DNA of 64,000 bases from Paenibacillus aurantius (lineage in GTDB: Bacteria; Bacillota; Bacilli; Paenibacillales; NBRC-103111). The notes under the pieces are model-generated. The model had not been told where the DNA came from. It made no database searches and saw nothing but the letters and a program-made list of their open reading frames with translations. Both the position numbers and the translations under genes were made by a program. Shown piece after piece: positions 44,994 to 54,054 of this stretch; within the stretch, counting starts at the first letter, position 1, and each line of letters opens with the position of its first letter. Location of the stretch: positions 3,690,001 through 3,754,000 of the forward strand of contig NZ_CP130318.1 in NCBI RefSeq assembly GCF_032268605.1, read 5' to 3'.

Positions 44994-46088
44994 CTAGGCC
45001 TCCCGCTTCAGTTCTTCCACTACTTCTCTGACCCACTCGACCGGAACCTGCTTGTTGATTTCAACCCGGCCGATTTCCGTAGGCAGGACAAAGACCGTGC
45101 GGCCTTCCTTAAATTTCTTGTCGTGCATCATCGCTTTCATAATCCGGTCGGTATCGAGGTGCTCCGGCAGCCGGACCGGCAGTCCGAATTTGGCCAGAAT
45201 GCGCTTCGTCTCGGTGTAGATCCGTACCGAACGGCCCATTCTCACAGCCAGCTTAGCAGAGCCGACCATTCCGATGGAAATGGCTTCCCCGTGAAGAAGC
45301 TCGTTGTAGCCGGCGACCGCTTCCAGTGCATGACCTATCGTGTGGCCGAGGTTAAGAATAGCCCTCAGGTCGTTTTCCTTCTCATCTTGGGAAACGACAT
45401 ACGCTTTGACCTGGCAGCCCATGTATAGGCCGTATTCCAGCTTATCATGCTCAAGGGCCAGAATCTCCTCCGCATGCTGATCCAGCCAAGCCGTAAATTC
45501 CGCATCCCAGATCAAGCCGTGCTTGATCATTTCGGATAACCCGGCGCGAATCTCGCGCTCGGGAAGCGTCCGAAGCGTGGCCGTATCGTAGAGAACGAGC
45601 TCGGGCTGATGAAATGCACCGATAATGTTCTTCGCCTTCGGATGATTGACGGCAACCTTGCCGCCGACGCTGCTGTCATGAGCAAGAATGGTTGTAGGAA
45701 TCTGAACGAAACGGATTCCTCTCATGTAGCTTGCGGCCACGAAGCCGGCGAGGTCCCCCACAACACCGCCGCCAAGAGCCACGATGGCGGAGCTTCGGTC
45801 GAGGCCCGCATCCAAGGCAGCACCGATAATGTCCTCGAGTACGCTGAGGGCTTTGGACCTTTCTCCTGCGGCTACCACGTAAGAGGCGACTTGATAGCCG
45901 CCCGCCATTAGACTTTGCGTTATCCGATCCAGATACACGGGAGCCACATGCTCGTCGGTAACGATCATTAAAGGAGAAGCTTTGCGAATGTCATGCTTCT
46001 CGAACAAGGAAGCGATCTCGTCGAGGATTCCCTCTCCAATGTAGATGGGATAGGAACGGTCCCTTAAGTTAACCTGCAGCTCTCTCAT
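44994..46088 (-). CDS. aroB: 3-dehydroquinate synthase
   Basis: Second step of the shikimate pathway, NAD-dependent cyclisation of DAHP. The 364-residue protein shows ALGGGVVGDLAGFVAASYMRG in parts, HDSSVGGKVAVNHPKAKN in part and the zinc histidines in NLGHTIGHALE and LLHGEAISIG. ATG at 46088 begins 1 nt after the aroC stop; the long extension inside aroC is rejected. Confidence 0.96.
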   Translation of the reverse strand: MRELQVNLRDRSYPIYIGEGILDEIASLFEKHDIRKASPLMIVTDEHVAPVYLDRITQSLMAGGYQVASYVVAAGERSKALSVLEDIIGAALDAGLDRSSAIVALGGGVVGDLAGFVAASYMRGIRFVQIPTTILAHDSSVGGKVAVNHPKAKNIIGAFHQPELVLYDTATLRTLPEREIRAGLSEMIKHGLIWDAEFTAWLDQHAEEILALEHDKLEYGLYMGCQVKAYVVSQDEKENDLRAILNLGHTIGHALEAVAGYNELLHGEAISIGMVGSAKLAVRMGRSVRIYTETKRILAKFGLPVRLPEHLDTDRIMKAMMHDKKFKEGRTVFVLPTEIGRVEINKQVPVEWVREVVEELKREA

Positions 46089-46089
46089 C

Positions 46090-47253
46090 CTAGTAGCTCT
46101 CCACTTGGGCTTGGTAATTCGCCAGGTTCGCCCGAATTTCTTCGATGGAGTCCCCGCCGAATTTTTCCATGAAAGCTTGCGCGATCTCCCAAGCCACCAC
46201 ATTCTCCATGATGACGCCCGCTGCCGGAACGGCACATGTATCGGAGCGTTCTACTTGAGCGGTGAACGTTTCCTTCGTATCAATGTCAACGCTTTGAAGG
46301 GCCTTATAGAGGGTCGAGATCGGCTTCATGACGCCGCGTACGACAACCGGCTCTCCCGTGGTCATTCCGCCTTCCAAACCGCCGGCGCGGTTGGAAGCCC
46401 GGTGGAAGCCCTTCTCTTCATTATAGCGGATTTCGTCATGGACCTTAGAGCCCCGGAGCGACGCCGCCTCGAAGCCGATGCCGAATTCCACGCCTTTGAA
46501 TGCTTGTATGGAGAGCACCGCCTGGGCAATCCGCCCATCGAGCTTCCGATCCCATTGGACGTGGCTGCCGAGTCCGACCGGCACTCCTTCCACAATGACT
46601 TCCACAATGCCGCCTAACGTATCCCCGTCTTCCTTGGCCGCATCGATAGCCGCAATCATCTTCGCTTCCGCTTCTTTGTCCGCTACCCGTACCGGAGACT
46701 CTTCCGTCATTCGGATCAGTTCATCCAAGGAGAGGTCGGACCGCTTCGCTTCCACATCGCCGATGCGCAGAACCTGTCCGGCCACCTTAATCCCGAATTC
46801 GGCCAACAGCTCCCGAGCCAAAGCTCCGACCGCTACGCGGGCCGTCGTTTCACGGGCACTGGATCTCTCCAGAATGTTCCGCAGGTCCTTCTGGTTATAT
46901 TTCAAGCCGCCGTTCAGATCCGCATGTCCCGGACGGGGGCGGTGCACCCTTCTTCTTCCTTCGTTGTCTTCATCGACCGGCTCGGAGCCCATGATTTTGG
47001 TCCAGTGCTTCCAGTCGTTGTTCTCCACCACCAACGCGATGGGCGCTCCGGTCGTTTGGCCGTGCCGGACTCCGCCTTTCAGCTGAGCCGTATCCTTCTC
47101 GATCTGCATCCGCAGTCCCCGGCCGTATCCCTTCTGCCTGCGGGCCAGCTGGAAATTGATATTGTCCAGAGCAACCTTCAGGTTGCTGGGCATTCCTTCA
47201 ATAATGGCCGTCAGCTGCGGGCCGTGTGTTTCTCCTGCCGTTAAGTATCTCAC
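46090..47253 (-). CDS. aroC: Chorismate synthase
   Basis: Makes chorismate from EPSP with reduced FMN. The 387-residue protein starts with [19 protein letters not shown] and carries [25 protein letters not shown] and the His in [15 protein letters not shown] at 47253 is supported by GGGGAG 8 nt upstream; the frame to 47298 is not. It is the first gene after a strong promoter, so aroC-aroB-aroH form a unit upstream of the trp promoter. Confidence 0.95.
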   Translation of the reverse strand: MRYLTAGETHGPQLTAIIEGMPSNLKVALDNINFQLARRQKGYGRGLRMQIEKDTAQLKGGVRHGQTTGAPIALVVENNDWKHWTKIMGSEPVDEDNEGRRRVHRPRPGHADLNGGLKYNQKDLRNILERSSARETTARVAVGALARELLAEFGIKVAGQVLRIGDVEAKRSDLSLDELIRMTEESPVRVADKEAEAKMIAAIDAAKEDGDTLGGIVEVIVEGVPVGLGSHVQWDRKLDGRIAQAVLSIQAFKGVEFGIGFEAASLRGSKVHDEIRYNEEKGFHRASNRAGGLEGGMTTGEPVVVRGVMKPISTLYKALQSVDIDTKETFTAQVERSDTCAVPAAGVIMENVVAWEIAQAFMEKFGGDSIEEIRANLANYQAQVESY

Positions 47254-47320
47254 GTCGTAAGCTCCCCTCGTTATCCCAAAACCTCTTGCGCCAAACACGC
47301 TTTAGCGCTTTTATGTGCTA

Positions 47321-47349
47321 ATTATAGTATAGGTGTCACGGTTTGACAA
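47321..47349 (-). promoter_or_regulatory. Sigma-A promoter of aroC-aroB-aroH
   Basis: On the minus strand TTGTCA (47349-47344) and a perfect TATAAT (47326-47321) are exactly 17 nt apart, about 70 nt upstream of the aroC start. Confidence 0.85.
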
Positions 47350-47375
47350 GAAACGCTAGCTTGGTAACCGCACGC

Positions 47376-47407
47376 CAAAAAGGCCGCAAGCCCCCCGGTC
47401 TGCCTTA
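47376..47407 (-). terminator. Possible weak terminator after the small gene
   Basis: AAGGC (47380-47384) pairs with GCCTT (47402-47406) around a G/C-rich middle; the minus-strand stem is followed by four to five U residues. The stem is short and the loop long, so this is weaker than others here. Confidence 0.4.
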
Positions 47408-47451
47408 CGCAAACCATGATGGACATCGCGGCCCAGCTTCCAAAAAGAGAA

Positions 47452-47616
47452 TCAACCTTTGAGAGACTCCTTCGCCCGGTTCGTCACCGGCGGATCAAAC
47501 CGGTTGTCGCTGACGGCACGAAAAAGCAGCATGGAATCAATCCCGAGAATTTGAGCGCACTCTTCTCTGCTGATCATTCCCCGGCGGTAGGCGGTAATGA
47601 CCTTTCTTTTGTCCAT
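47452..47616 (-). CDS. Small protein of 54 residues, unknown function
   Basis: ATG at 47616 has a very strong GGAGGTC site 7 nt upstream, which argues for translation. The protein is basic and helical, with KVITAYRRGMISREECAQIL in part resembling a helix-turn-helix or degenerate DNA-binding helix pair; no named family is recognised. It lies between cheR and aroC, which are adjacent in B. subtilis. A longer frame to 47724 has no support. Confidence 0.6.
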   Translation of the reverse strand: MDKRKVITAYRRGMISREECAQILGIDSMLLFRAVSDNRFDPPVTNRAKESLKG

Positions 47617-47739
47617 AGACGGACCTCCTGAAAATACCTTTCTACGACTAGTATGGGCAACCGTTTGGCCGGGTATACCCCAGGTCCTGGGCCGCACTCT
47701 AGTGCTTATCCGGTAACACTCCAAGATAAGGCCCTCCTG

Positions 47740-48531
47740 CTACAGTTTACGGTAGAAAAAAGTATCCGCCGGCTCCAGTCCGTATTGCCCCGGAGTAAAA
47801 ATCTGCTCCGTGCTCCCCACAAAAAGAATGCCGCCCGGCTTAAGAGCATCCGAAAATTTGTGATAGAGAAGCTGCTTCGCCTCTTCGGTAAAATAAATCA
47901 TGACGTTGCGGCATATGATCAAGTCCTGTCCCGGCTCGAACCGGTCGGTCAGCAGATTCTGCTTCTGAAACCGGATCGGCTTCTTCAGTTCTTCCGTCAC
48001 GCGGTACTCGCTGCCTTCCTTTCGGAAATAGCGCGCCAGCATAGCGGCCGGAACATCCCTTACGGACCGGTCCGGATAAGTCCCTTGACGGGCCTTTTCC
48101 AATGCACCCTCATCTATATCCGTTGCGGTAATCTGAACTTCTCCCTGGGCACCGAGATCAGCGAGAATCATCGATAGTGTATAAGGCTCTTCCCCTGTCG
48201 AGCAGGCGGCACTCCAGCACTTCACTCGTGTGTGCCTACGGCGCATCTCCGGCAGAAATTTCGTCTGAAGCACTTCCCAACGGTTGGGGTTGCGCCAGAA
48301 TTCCGAAACGTTGATCGTCATGCGGTCCAGAAACTCATAAAGCAGCCTCTTGTCTCCCGCTATCGCGTCATAGAACGCGCCGAACGAAGAAAAGCCCTTC
48401 TTCATCCGAAGCGTAGTAAGCCTTCGTTTCATCTGGGCTTCCTTGTATTGATTCAAATCGATGGATGTCAGCTCTTTGATCTTCTTAACAAATTGAGCAA
48501 AATCCCGGTCTTCCGTTATTTCCATACCCAT
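47740..48531 (-). CDS. cheR: CheR-type chemotaxis protein methyltransferase
   Basis: Methylates glutamates on chemoreceptors using SAM. The protein of about 263 residues has an N-terminal helical receptor-binding domain (residues about 5-75) and a methyltransferase domain with the SAM motif ACSTGEEPYTLSMIL and DLIICRNVMIYF. Starts GTG 48534, ATG 48531 and ATG 48525 are close together; GGAG precedes them. It lies between ndk and the aro genes as in B. subtilis. Confidence 0.92.
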   Translation of the reverse strand: MGMEITEDRDFAQFVKKIKELTSIDLNQYKEAQMKRRLTTLRMKKGFSSFGAFYDAIAGDKRLLYEFLDRMTINVSEFWRNPNRWEVLQTKFLPEMRRRHTRVKCWSAACSTGEEPYTLSMILADLGAQGEVQITATDIDEGALEKARQGTYPDRSVRDVPAAMLARYFRKEGSEYRVTEELKKPIRFQKQNLLTDRFEPGQDLIICRNVMIYFTEEAKQLLYHKFSDALKPGGILFVGSTEQIFTPGQYGLEPADTFFYRKL

Positions 48532-48595
48532 CACTCTCCACCAATCCGTTATGTCTCTTCAACAATTCCATACGGATCGGCGGATTCCTGCCGGG

Positions 48596-49039
48596 TTAGA
48601 TCCACTTTTGGATGGTTCTTTCGTAATTCACGATTTCTTCCTCCCGGAAGAAGTTCGCGATTTCACGTTCCGCGCTCTCCGGAGAGTCAGAGCCGTGAAT
48701 GATGTTATTGCCGGTATGTACGGCGAAATCTCCGCGGATGGTTCCGGGCTGAGCGTCCAGCGTGTTGGTTTTGCCCATCAGCATGCGGGAAATCGTAATA
48801 ACCTGATCCCCCTGCCAAACCATTCCGAAAACCGGTCCGGATGTGATGAAGGAAATCAGTTCTTCATAGAAGGATTTTCCTTGATGCTCAGCATAATGCT
48901 TCTCCGCTTGCTCGCGCGAGATCACCATCAGCTTGGCAGCCGCCAGCTGGAAGCCTTTCTGCTCCAGACGCTTAACGACTTCACCAATTAATCCGCGCTG
49001 GACTCCGTCCGGCTTAACCATAATAAAGCTTCTTTCCAT
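48596..49039 (-). CDS. ndk: Nucleoside diphosphate kinase
   Basis: Transfers the gamma-phosphate between nucleotides through a phosphohistidine. The 147-residue protein has the start motif [17 protein letters not shown] and the catalytic His in NNIIHGSDS. It is 34 nt after hepT and 64 nt before cheR. Confidence 0.97.
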   Translation of the reverse strand: MERSFIMVKPDGVQRGLIGEVVKRLEQKGFQLAAAKLMVISREQAEKHYAEHQGKSFYEELISFITSGPVFGMVWQGDQVITISRMLMGKTNTLDAQPGTIRGDFAVHTGNNIIHGSDSPESAEREIANFFREEEIVNYERTIQKWI

Positions 49040-49073
49040 GCCTTAACTCCTCCTGAATTCTAATAATGTCGAC

Positions 49074-50048
49074 TTAATAGGAACGATTCCCCACGAAATG
49101 CGCGATGCGGATGAGGTCCTTCTTCGCTTGCCGGGCGGGGAGCCCGTCCAATGCTTCGATGGCTCTGTCAATGTAGCGGGACGCCAAGTCCTCCGCCCTC
49201 TTCACTCCTCCGGAACGCCGGATGGCTTCCAGAAAAGGGGTGACATCCCCTTGCCCCTCCGCTTCCCGGATGCTCTCAATCTGCTCAAGAAGAAGAACCT
49301 TCCGCTGCGGATCCTGAAGGGCAAACAGCACCGGCAGGGTAATGTTGCCCTGCTTGATATCGCTCCCTGGCGGTTTGCCAATCTGCTGCTCCGTCCCGTT
49401 AAGATCAAGCACGTCATCGCGGATTTGGAACGCCATTCCTACATTATAACCGAAACGGTACAGTTTGTCGCAAACGCTTGCAGAGGCTCCTGCCGCCACC
49501 GCACCCAGCTGGCAGCTAATCGCGATTAAATAAGCCGTTTTGCGCTTGATCCGGAGAAGGTAATCCCTCACGGTCTGGCCGGTATGAAAGAAGAACCGGA
49601 TCTGCTCCATCTCCCCGACGCTCATTTCCACGATGGCATGCGACATGATTTGGTGAATCTCGGGCTGGGGCAGCCGGGTTACGACGCCAAGGGCTCTCGC
49701 AAAGATATAGTCTCCCGTGTACATCGCAATCCGGTTGTCCCATTTGGACTTGACGGTAGGCTGCCCCCGTCGGGTAGCCGCATCGTCAATGACGTCGTCA
49801 TGAACCAGAGAAGCCATATGGATGAGTTCCATGGACACAGCGACATTTTTGAGCGTTTCCAGGTCATAATTCCCAAACCGGCCGGCGAGCAGGACAAAGA
49901 CAGGCCGGATCCGCTTTCCGCCTGCCTTCAGAAGATGAACCGAGGTCTCGTTCAGAAGAGCATGATCGGACTGAACGCTGCTCTCCAGCTCTTTCTCGAT
50001 ATTGGCCAAATCTTTTTTATACCTGGAATAAATATCTATAATCTTCAT
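49074..50048 (-). CDS. hepT: Heptaprenyl diphosphate synthase component II
   Basis: Catalytic subunit of the polyprenyl synthase making the menaquinone side chain. The 324-residue all-helical protein has both aspartate-rich motifs: LVHDDVIDDAATRRGQPT and FQIRDDVLDL. It needs the HepS partner, encoded at 53106. Its start overlaps the mqnA stop by 4 nt (ATGA). Confidence 0.94.
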   Translation of the reverse strand: MKIIDIYSRYKKDLANIEKELESSVQSDHALLNETSVHLLKAGGKRIRPVFVLLAGRFGNYDLETLKNVAVSMELIHMASLVHDDVIDDAATRRGQPTVKSKWDNRIAMYTGDYIFARALGVVTRLPQPEIHQIMSHAIVEMSVGEMEQIRFFFHTGQTVRDYLLRIKRKTAYLIAISCQLGAVAAGASASVCDKLYRFGYNVGMAFQIRDDVLDLNGTEQQIGKPPGSDIKQGNITLPVLFALQDPQRKVLLLEQIESIREAEGQGDVTPFLEAIRRSGGVKRAEDLASRYIDRAIEALDGLPARQAKKDLIRIAHFVGNRSY

Positions 50049-50902
50049 TGTTTCACCCGTTTAGCGGATTTATACCCCCAGATTTGCAGATCCACCGGCT
50101 CATGAACCAGTCCCAATTCGTAAGCATACCGGTAGTACAGCTCCAGTCCCTTCCATTGGTCAGGACCGAAATCATAACAGAGATTGGCAAAATACTGCTT
50201 CCAATACTCCTCGGTGCCTCCGATCCGATCCGCCGCCTCGGCAATCATCTCACCGGGATCCCGCAGGCCCTGTTCTTTGCTCCCCAGAAAGGCTTCATAC
50301 AATTCGTTAATCAACTCCGGTGCGGCTTCAGCCGCCTGCTTACGGACCACCCAAACGGCGAAGGTCATGCCAAGACCGGTCAACCGGTGCCACTCTTCCC
50401 CAAGATCGGTGACCTTGTACTTCGTATTGGCCCATCCGGCCCGGATAGCGTCATCGCCGATAAGCAGGGCAGCGTCCGCCTCCTGCATCATTTCCTCAAG
50501 GGATGGAGCGGCATACCGGTAATCCGGGCGGCCCTGATGGAATTTCTCCAATAGAATTTTGAGAAGATTAACCGAGGTCGCCGAAGTGGTCGGCAGCATG
50601 ACCCTTCCGTTCGCAATTTCCTCAATGGGCTTCTCGTGAAAAAGCAGAATGGATTTGACCCGATTCCCCGCACTAACCGATAAATCCGGCAGAAGAACGT
50701 AATCTTTGAAGTTGGCGCCGTAAGCAAAGGAGGATACCGGACTGGCGTCGATTTCGCCTTCGGCCAGCGCCTGATTAAGCATGGTCGGCACCTGGGAAAC
50801 CAGCTCGATCCGATCCCGGAACCTTGCCTCCGGAAAATGATAATAAATCGGCCAAACATTCGTGAAATTAATTCTTCCTAAGCGAAATCTCCTGTTGTTC
50901 AT
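50045..50902 (-). CDS. mqnA: Chorismate dehydratase (futalosine pathway)
   Basis: Converts chorismate to 3-enolpyruvyl-benzoate, the first step of the futalosine route to menaquinone. The 285-residue protein has the MqnA signature LGRINFTNVWPIYYHF and ISPVSSFAYG-like DASPVSSFAYG, then LLIGDDAIRAG. ATG at 50902 has GGGGAG 6 nt upstream. It overlaps ubiX by 35 nt and hepT by 4 nt, tying it to menaquinone genes. Confidence 0.9.
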   Translation of the reverse strand: MNNRRFRLGRINFTNVWPIYYHFPEARFRDRIELVSQVPTMLNQALAEGEIDASPVSSFAYGANFKDYVLLPDLSVSAGNRVKSILLFHEKPIEEIANGRVMLPTTSATSVNLLKILLEKFHQGRPDYRYAAPSLEEMMQEADAALLIGDDAIRAGWANTKYKVTDLGEEWHRLTGLGMTFAVWVVRKQAAEAAPELINELYEAFLGSKEQGLRDPGEMIAEAADRIGGTEEYWKQYFANLCYDFGPDQWKGLELYYRYAYELGLVHEPVDLQIWGYKSAKRVKQ

Positions 50903-51494
50903 GATTTTCTCCCCATCTTCTGTATACATCATGCTCGATTCCCATCGAATCCATAACCTTGCCTACCAGAAAATCCACCATCTCCTGTATGGATGCAGGC
51001 TTATGATAAAAAGCAGGCATAGCCGGGATGATACGCGCCCCCATCCGGGATAAGGTCAGCATGTTCTCTAGATGAATGGAATGAAGCGGACTTTCCCTCG
51101 GAACCAGGAGCAGGGGACGTCCTTCCTTCAGCATAACGTCAGCCGCACGCTCCAGCAAATTGTCCGACGCGCCTCGTGCCACCCCCGCCAAGGTTCCCAT
51201 GGAGCAGGGGACAATGACCATACCGGCGGTCCGGAACGAACCGCTCGCGATACTCGCCCCAATATCCTGGATCGGATGGTAGGTCAGCCGGTCTCCCGCA
51301 TCCGGAAAATGCTTCTCCAGCATCTCCTTCCGTTTGGAGGCGTTCCAGTCCAGTTCGTCATGCAGCACCCGCCAGCCGGCATCCGTAATGACGAGATGAA
51401 CCCGGCAGCCAAACTCGAGCAGGTACCGGCACAGCGTAACTCCGTAAACGGCACCGCTCGCCCCCGTTATTCCGACAATCCACGGCCTGTTCAT
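50868..51494 (-). CDS. ubiX: UbiX-type flavin prenyltransferase
   Basis: Prenylates FMN to make the cofactor of UbiD-type decarboxylases; in the futalosine pathway a UbiX/UbiD pair (MqnM/MqnL) removes a carboxyl group. The 208-residue protein shows VGITGASGAVYGV at residues 6-18, IVPCSMGTLAGVARGASDNLLERAADV in parts, and PRESPLHSIHLENM. It starts in an ATGA overlap with the prenyltransferase gene and overlaps mqnA by 35 nt. No UbiD-type gene is in the window. Confidence 0.92.
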   Translation of the reverse strand: MNRPWIVGITGASGAVYGVTLCRYLLEFGCRVHLVITDAGWRVLHDELDWNASKRKEMLEKHFPDAGDRLTYHPIQDIGASIASGSFRTAGMVIVPCSMGTLAGVARGASDNLLERAADVMLKEGRPLLLVPRESPLHSIHLENMLTLSRMGARIIPAMPAFYHKPASIQEMVDFLVGKVMDSMGIEHDVYRRWGENHEQQEISLRKN

Positions 51495-52360
51495 AAATAA
51501 CGCACCGACAGATCGACGAGGGTAAAGACGAACATCACAATGCTGAGCACCCCATTCAAGGTAAAGAAGGCCGTGTTCAGCTTGGACAGATTCGTCGGAG
51601 AAACAAGCCGGTGCTCATAGATAAGAATCAAATAAGCGATCATAAGCCCGGCGAAGTACCACCAGCTCAAGTCCGTCATAAAGAACAAGATAATCAGGCC
51701 AACCGCCGTAATGAGGTGGAATACTTTGGCCAGTAGCAGCGCCTTCTCAAGCCCGAACCGGCTTGGAATGGAATAAAGTCCTTCTTTGCGGTCAAACTCG
51801 ATGTCCCCGCAGGCATAGATGACGTCGAAGCCCGCCGTCCAGAAGGCAATGGAGAAATAGAATACCATGGCGGCAGCATTGACGCTTCCGGTTACGGCGA
51901 CCCAGCCCCCGAGCGGAGCCAGGGCAATGGTTAGACCCAGAATGACATGGCACAGCCAGGTAAACCGCTTCGTATAAGAGTAAAAGACCAGAAAAAAAAC
52001 AGCAACCGGTAGCAGGCTCATCGCCAGGGTGCTGAGCTGAGAGGCCGCTACAAACAAGAGGACAAAGGAAACCGCAATAAACAATAGAACTTCCTTCGAA
52101 GACAACAGACCCGCCGGGATGGCCCTCCCCGCTGTGCGGGGATTCTTCTTGTCGAAAACCTTATCGATGACCCGGTTAAGTCCCATCGCGGCGCTCCGTG
52201 CCCCGAACATGGCAAGGGTTATCCAGCCGATCTGGCCCCAGCTTGGAAGATGCCCGAACATGACAACCGCACCAAGCAGGGCTCCCATGAAGGCAAAGGG
52301 AAGGGCGAATAACGTATGCTCGAATTTGATCATTTCAAGAAAAATTTTAACTTTACGCAT
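51491..52360 (-). CDS. mqnP: UbiA-type prenyltransferase (MqnP)
   Basis: Membrane enzyme that attaches the polyprenyl chain to the 1,4-dihydroxynaphthoate precursor. The 289-residue protein has about eight membrane segments and both aspartate motifs: NRVIDKVFDKKNPRT and YACGDIEFDRKEGLYS. In a genome using mqnA and ubiX it is probably the MqnP of the futalosine route rather than a ubiquinone enzyme. It overlaps menG by 8 nt and ubiX by 4 nt. Confidence 0.85.
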   Translation of the reverse strand: MRKVKIFLEMIKFEHTLFALPFAFMGALLGAVVMFGHLPSWGQIGWITLAMFGARSAAMGLNRVIDKVFDKKNPRTAGRAIPAGLLSSKEVLLFIAVSFVLLFVAASQLSTLAMSLLPVAVFFLVFYSYTKRFTWLCHVILGLTIALAPLGGWVAVTGSVNAAAMVFYFSIAFWTAGFDVIYACGDIEFDRKEGLYSIPSRFGLEKALLLAKVFHLITAVGLIILFFMTDLSWWYFAGLMIAYLILIYEHRLVSPTNLSKLNTAFFTLNGVLSIVMFVFTLVDLSVRYL

Positions 52361-53090
52361 GTTGGCTTGCCTCCGGTCCCTGCTTGATGTTCTCCTTGAA
52401 TCCGATATGAAGGGCGGCGATTCCTCCCGTCAGCGGATAGGCTTGGACATTCGTCAGTCCGATCTGCCGGAAAATGCCGGCTAGCTGCTGGTGATCGGGA
52501 AAGCTGACTAAGGATTCGGGAAGCCATTTGTACTGTTCGTAGCGCTTGGCAATCAGCTTGCCCATGAGCGGAAGAAGCCGCTGAAAGTAAAAGTAATAAA
52601 TGGATTTGAACGGCTGCCAGGTAGGCTTGGAAAGCTCCAGGCAGACCACTTGTCCGCCGGGCTTCACGACCCTCTGCATTTCCCTAAGCACCTGCTCCAG
52701 GTCCGGTACGTTCCGAAGCCCGAAGCCGATGGTGGCATAGTCAAAGGAATGGTCATCATAAGGAAGACTCATGGCATTACCTTGTACGAGCGTAATTTGC
52801 TCGTTCCGGCCGGCAGCCTTGACCTTCTCCGCCCCGTAATCCAGCATATGCTGGCTGAAGTCCAGCCCTACAATGGGCCCTGTGCCGCTCGCTTTGGCAA
52901 GAGAAAGCGTCCAATCGCACGTTCCGCAGCACAGATCGATGGCTGTCGCTCCCGCAGGCACCTTCATCTTCTTCATCGTAAAGCTTCTCCAGGCTTTATG
53001 CCGGCGAAAGCTCAATATGTCGTTCATCAAGTCGTATTTGGGAGCGATGCTCTCGAATACGGAATGGACGAACTGTTCTTTGTTCTTCAT
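52353..53090 (-). CDS. menG: Demethylmenaquinone methyltransferase
   Basis: SAM-dependent methylation that finishes menaquinone. The 245-residue protein has VHSVFESIAPKYDLMNDILSF in parts at the N-terminus, the SAM motif DLCCGTCDWTL and the UbiE-family GFGLRNVPDL. It is 15 nt after hepS, matching B. subtilis, and overlaps mqnP by 8 nt. Confidence 0.95.
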   Translation of the reverse strand: MKNKEQFVHSVFESIAPKYDLMNDILSFRRHKAWRSFTMKKMKVPAGATAIDLCCGTCDWTLSLAKASGTGPIVGLDFSQHMLDYGAEKVKAAGRNEQITLVQGNAMSLPYDDHSFDYATIGFGLRNVPDLEQVLREMQRVVKPGGQVVCLELSKPTWQPFKSIYYFYFQRLLPLMGKLIAKRYEQYKWLPESLVSFPDHQQLAGIFRQIGLTNVQAYPLTGGIAALHIGFKENIKQGPEASQHA

Positions 53091-53105
53091 ATCCTGACGA
53101 CTCCC

Positions 53106-53969
53106 TTATCGCTCTTCCAGCACTTTGTTTCCTTTAAGACAGTCCTTCCAAGCGGCAGAGGCGGATTCCACCTCTGCCGCCAGCTTCCCGTTCGACATCC
53201 CGTTTCCTATCTTCTCGAACCGGAGCAGCTCCCTTTCCAGCAAAGAAGCAAGCCTTTCCCGTACCCGGTATTTGACGAAGAGAGCCTCTTTCGTTTTGGG
53301 CGTGCAGCGGTCCGATTGAATCTGTTTCCTGTCGTCCGCTGCAGCGCTATGGATAAGATACCAATAAATCCAGGAATCCTGCTCTTCTTCCGCTTGGCCT
53401 TCCGCCATGTACTCCGCCGCCAATATCTCTAGGCAGGTCGCACTCCTCAGAAGGTCGGGCCATTCCGCCGTTCTCTTCCCGGTCATCAAATAGTGGAAAA
53501 GAAGAAACATTTCCATCTGAATGGAAACCTTCTGATCCAGCCACTCTTCCGGGCCGATGACGGCTTGTCTGGTTTGAAGATAGAAATTCATTTTCTTGCG
53601 GTTGACTTCACAGATGGCGGAAGCGATCCGATCAATCATCTCGATCTCACCCGCCCGCGCCAGCAGATCATAATAACGGGCGCTGAAGTAGTCACCGGCC
53701 AGCACCTTCAACTGAAGGGACCGGGCAGCGGGCTTGTCTTTCCGTTCACTGCGCACAGGCACCGTCTGGTGGGTATCCAATCCCATTTGGACCAGGGAGA
53801 CAACCAGGGCGTATAGGGTTCTCCGCTCCTCCCCGACTCCCTCTTCCTCAAGGGCAGCCAAAAGAAGCCTTGTCCGGACCTCCGGGTAAGAAGGAAGGTC
53901 CGTATAGGTGCGGATCATATCGTAATCGGTATACCACCTGGCCAAATTCTGGATGGATAATTTATTCAT
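53106..53969 (-). CDS. hepS: Heptaprenyl diphosphate synthase component I
   Basis: Non-catalytic, helical subunit that pairs with HepT to set the chain length of the menaquinone tail. The 287-residue protein lacks aspartate-rich motifs, as expected, and has the family's segments LKVLAGDYFSARYYDLLAR and EICEVNRKKMNFY-like AICEVNRKKMNFY. Position between mtrB and menG agrees with B. subtilis. A strong promoter precedes it. Confidence 0.88.
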   Translation of the reverse strand: MNKLSIQNLARWYTDYDMIRTYTDLPSYPEVRTRLLLAALEEEGVGEERRTLYALVVSLVQMGLDTHQTVPVRSERKDKPAARSLQLKVLAGDYFSARYYDLLARAGEIEMIDRIASAICEVNRKKMNFYLQTRQAVIGPEEWLDQKVSIQMEMFLLFHYLMTGKRTAEWPDLLRSATCLEILAAEYMAEGQAEEEQDSWIYWYLIHSAAADDRKQIQSDRCTPKTKEALFVKYRVRERLASLLERELLRFEKIGNGMSNGKLAAEVESASAAWKDCLKGNKVLEER

Positions 53970-54018
53970 CTTGCGCCTCCGCCATCATTAACAATACGTT
54001 CCAAAGCTACAGCTTATA

Positions 54019-54048
54019 ATTATAGCATTATTTAATCCAGCCGTACAA
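54019..54048 (-). promoter_or_regulatory. Sigma-A promoter of hepS
   Basis: On the minus strand TTGTAC (54048-54043) and a perfect TATAAT (54024-54019) are 18 nt apart, about 50 nt before hepS. It would start the menaquinone gene run. Confidence 0.7.
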
Positions 54049-54054
54049 TCAACG

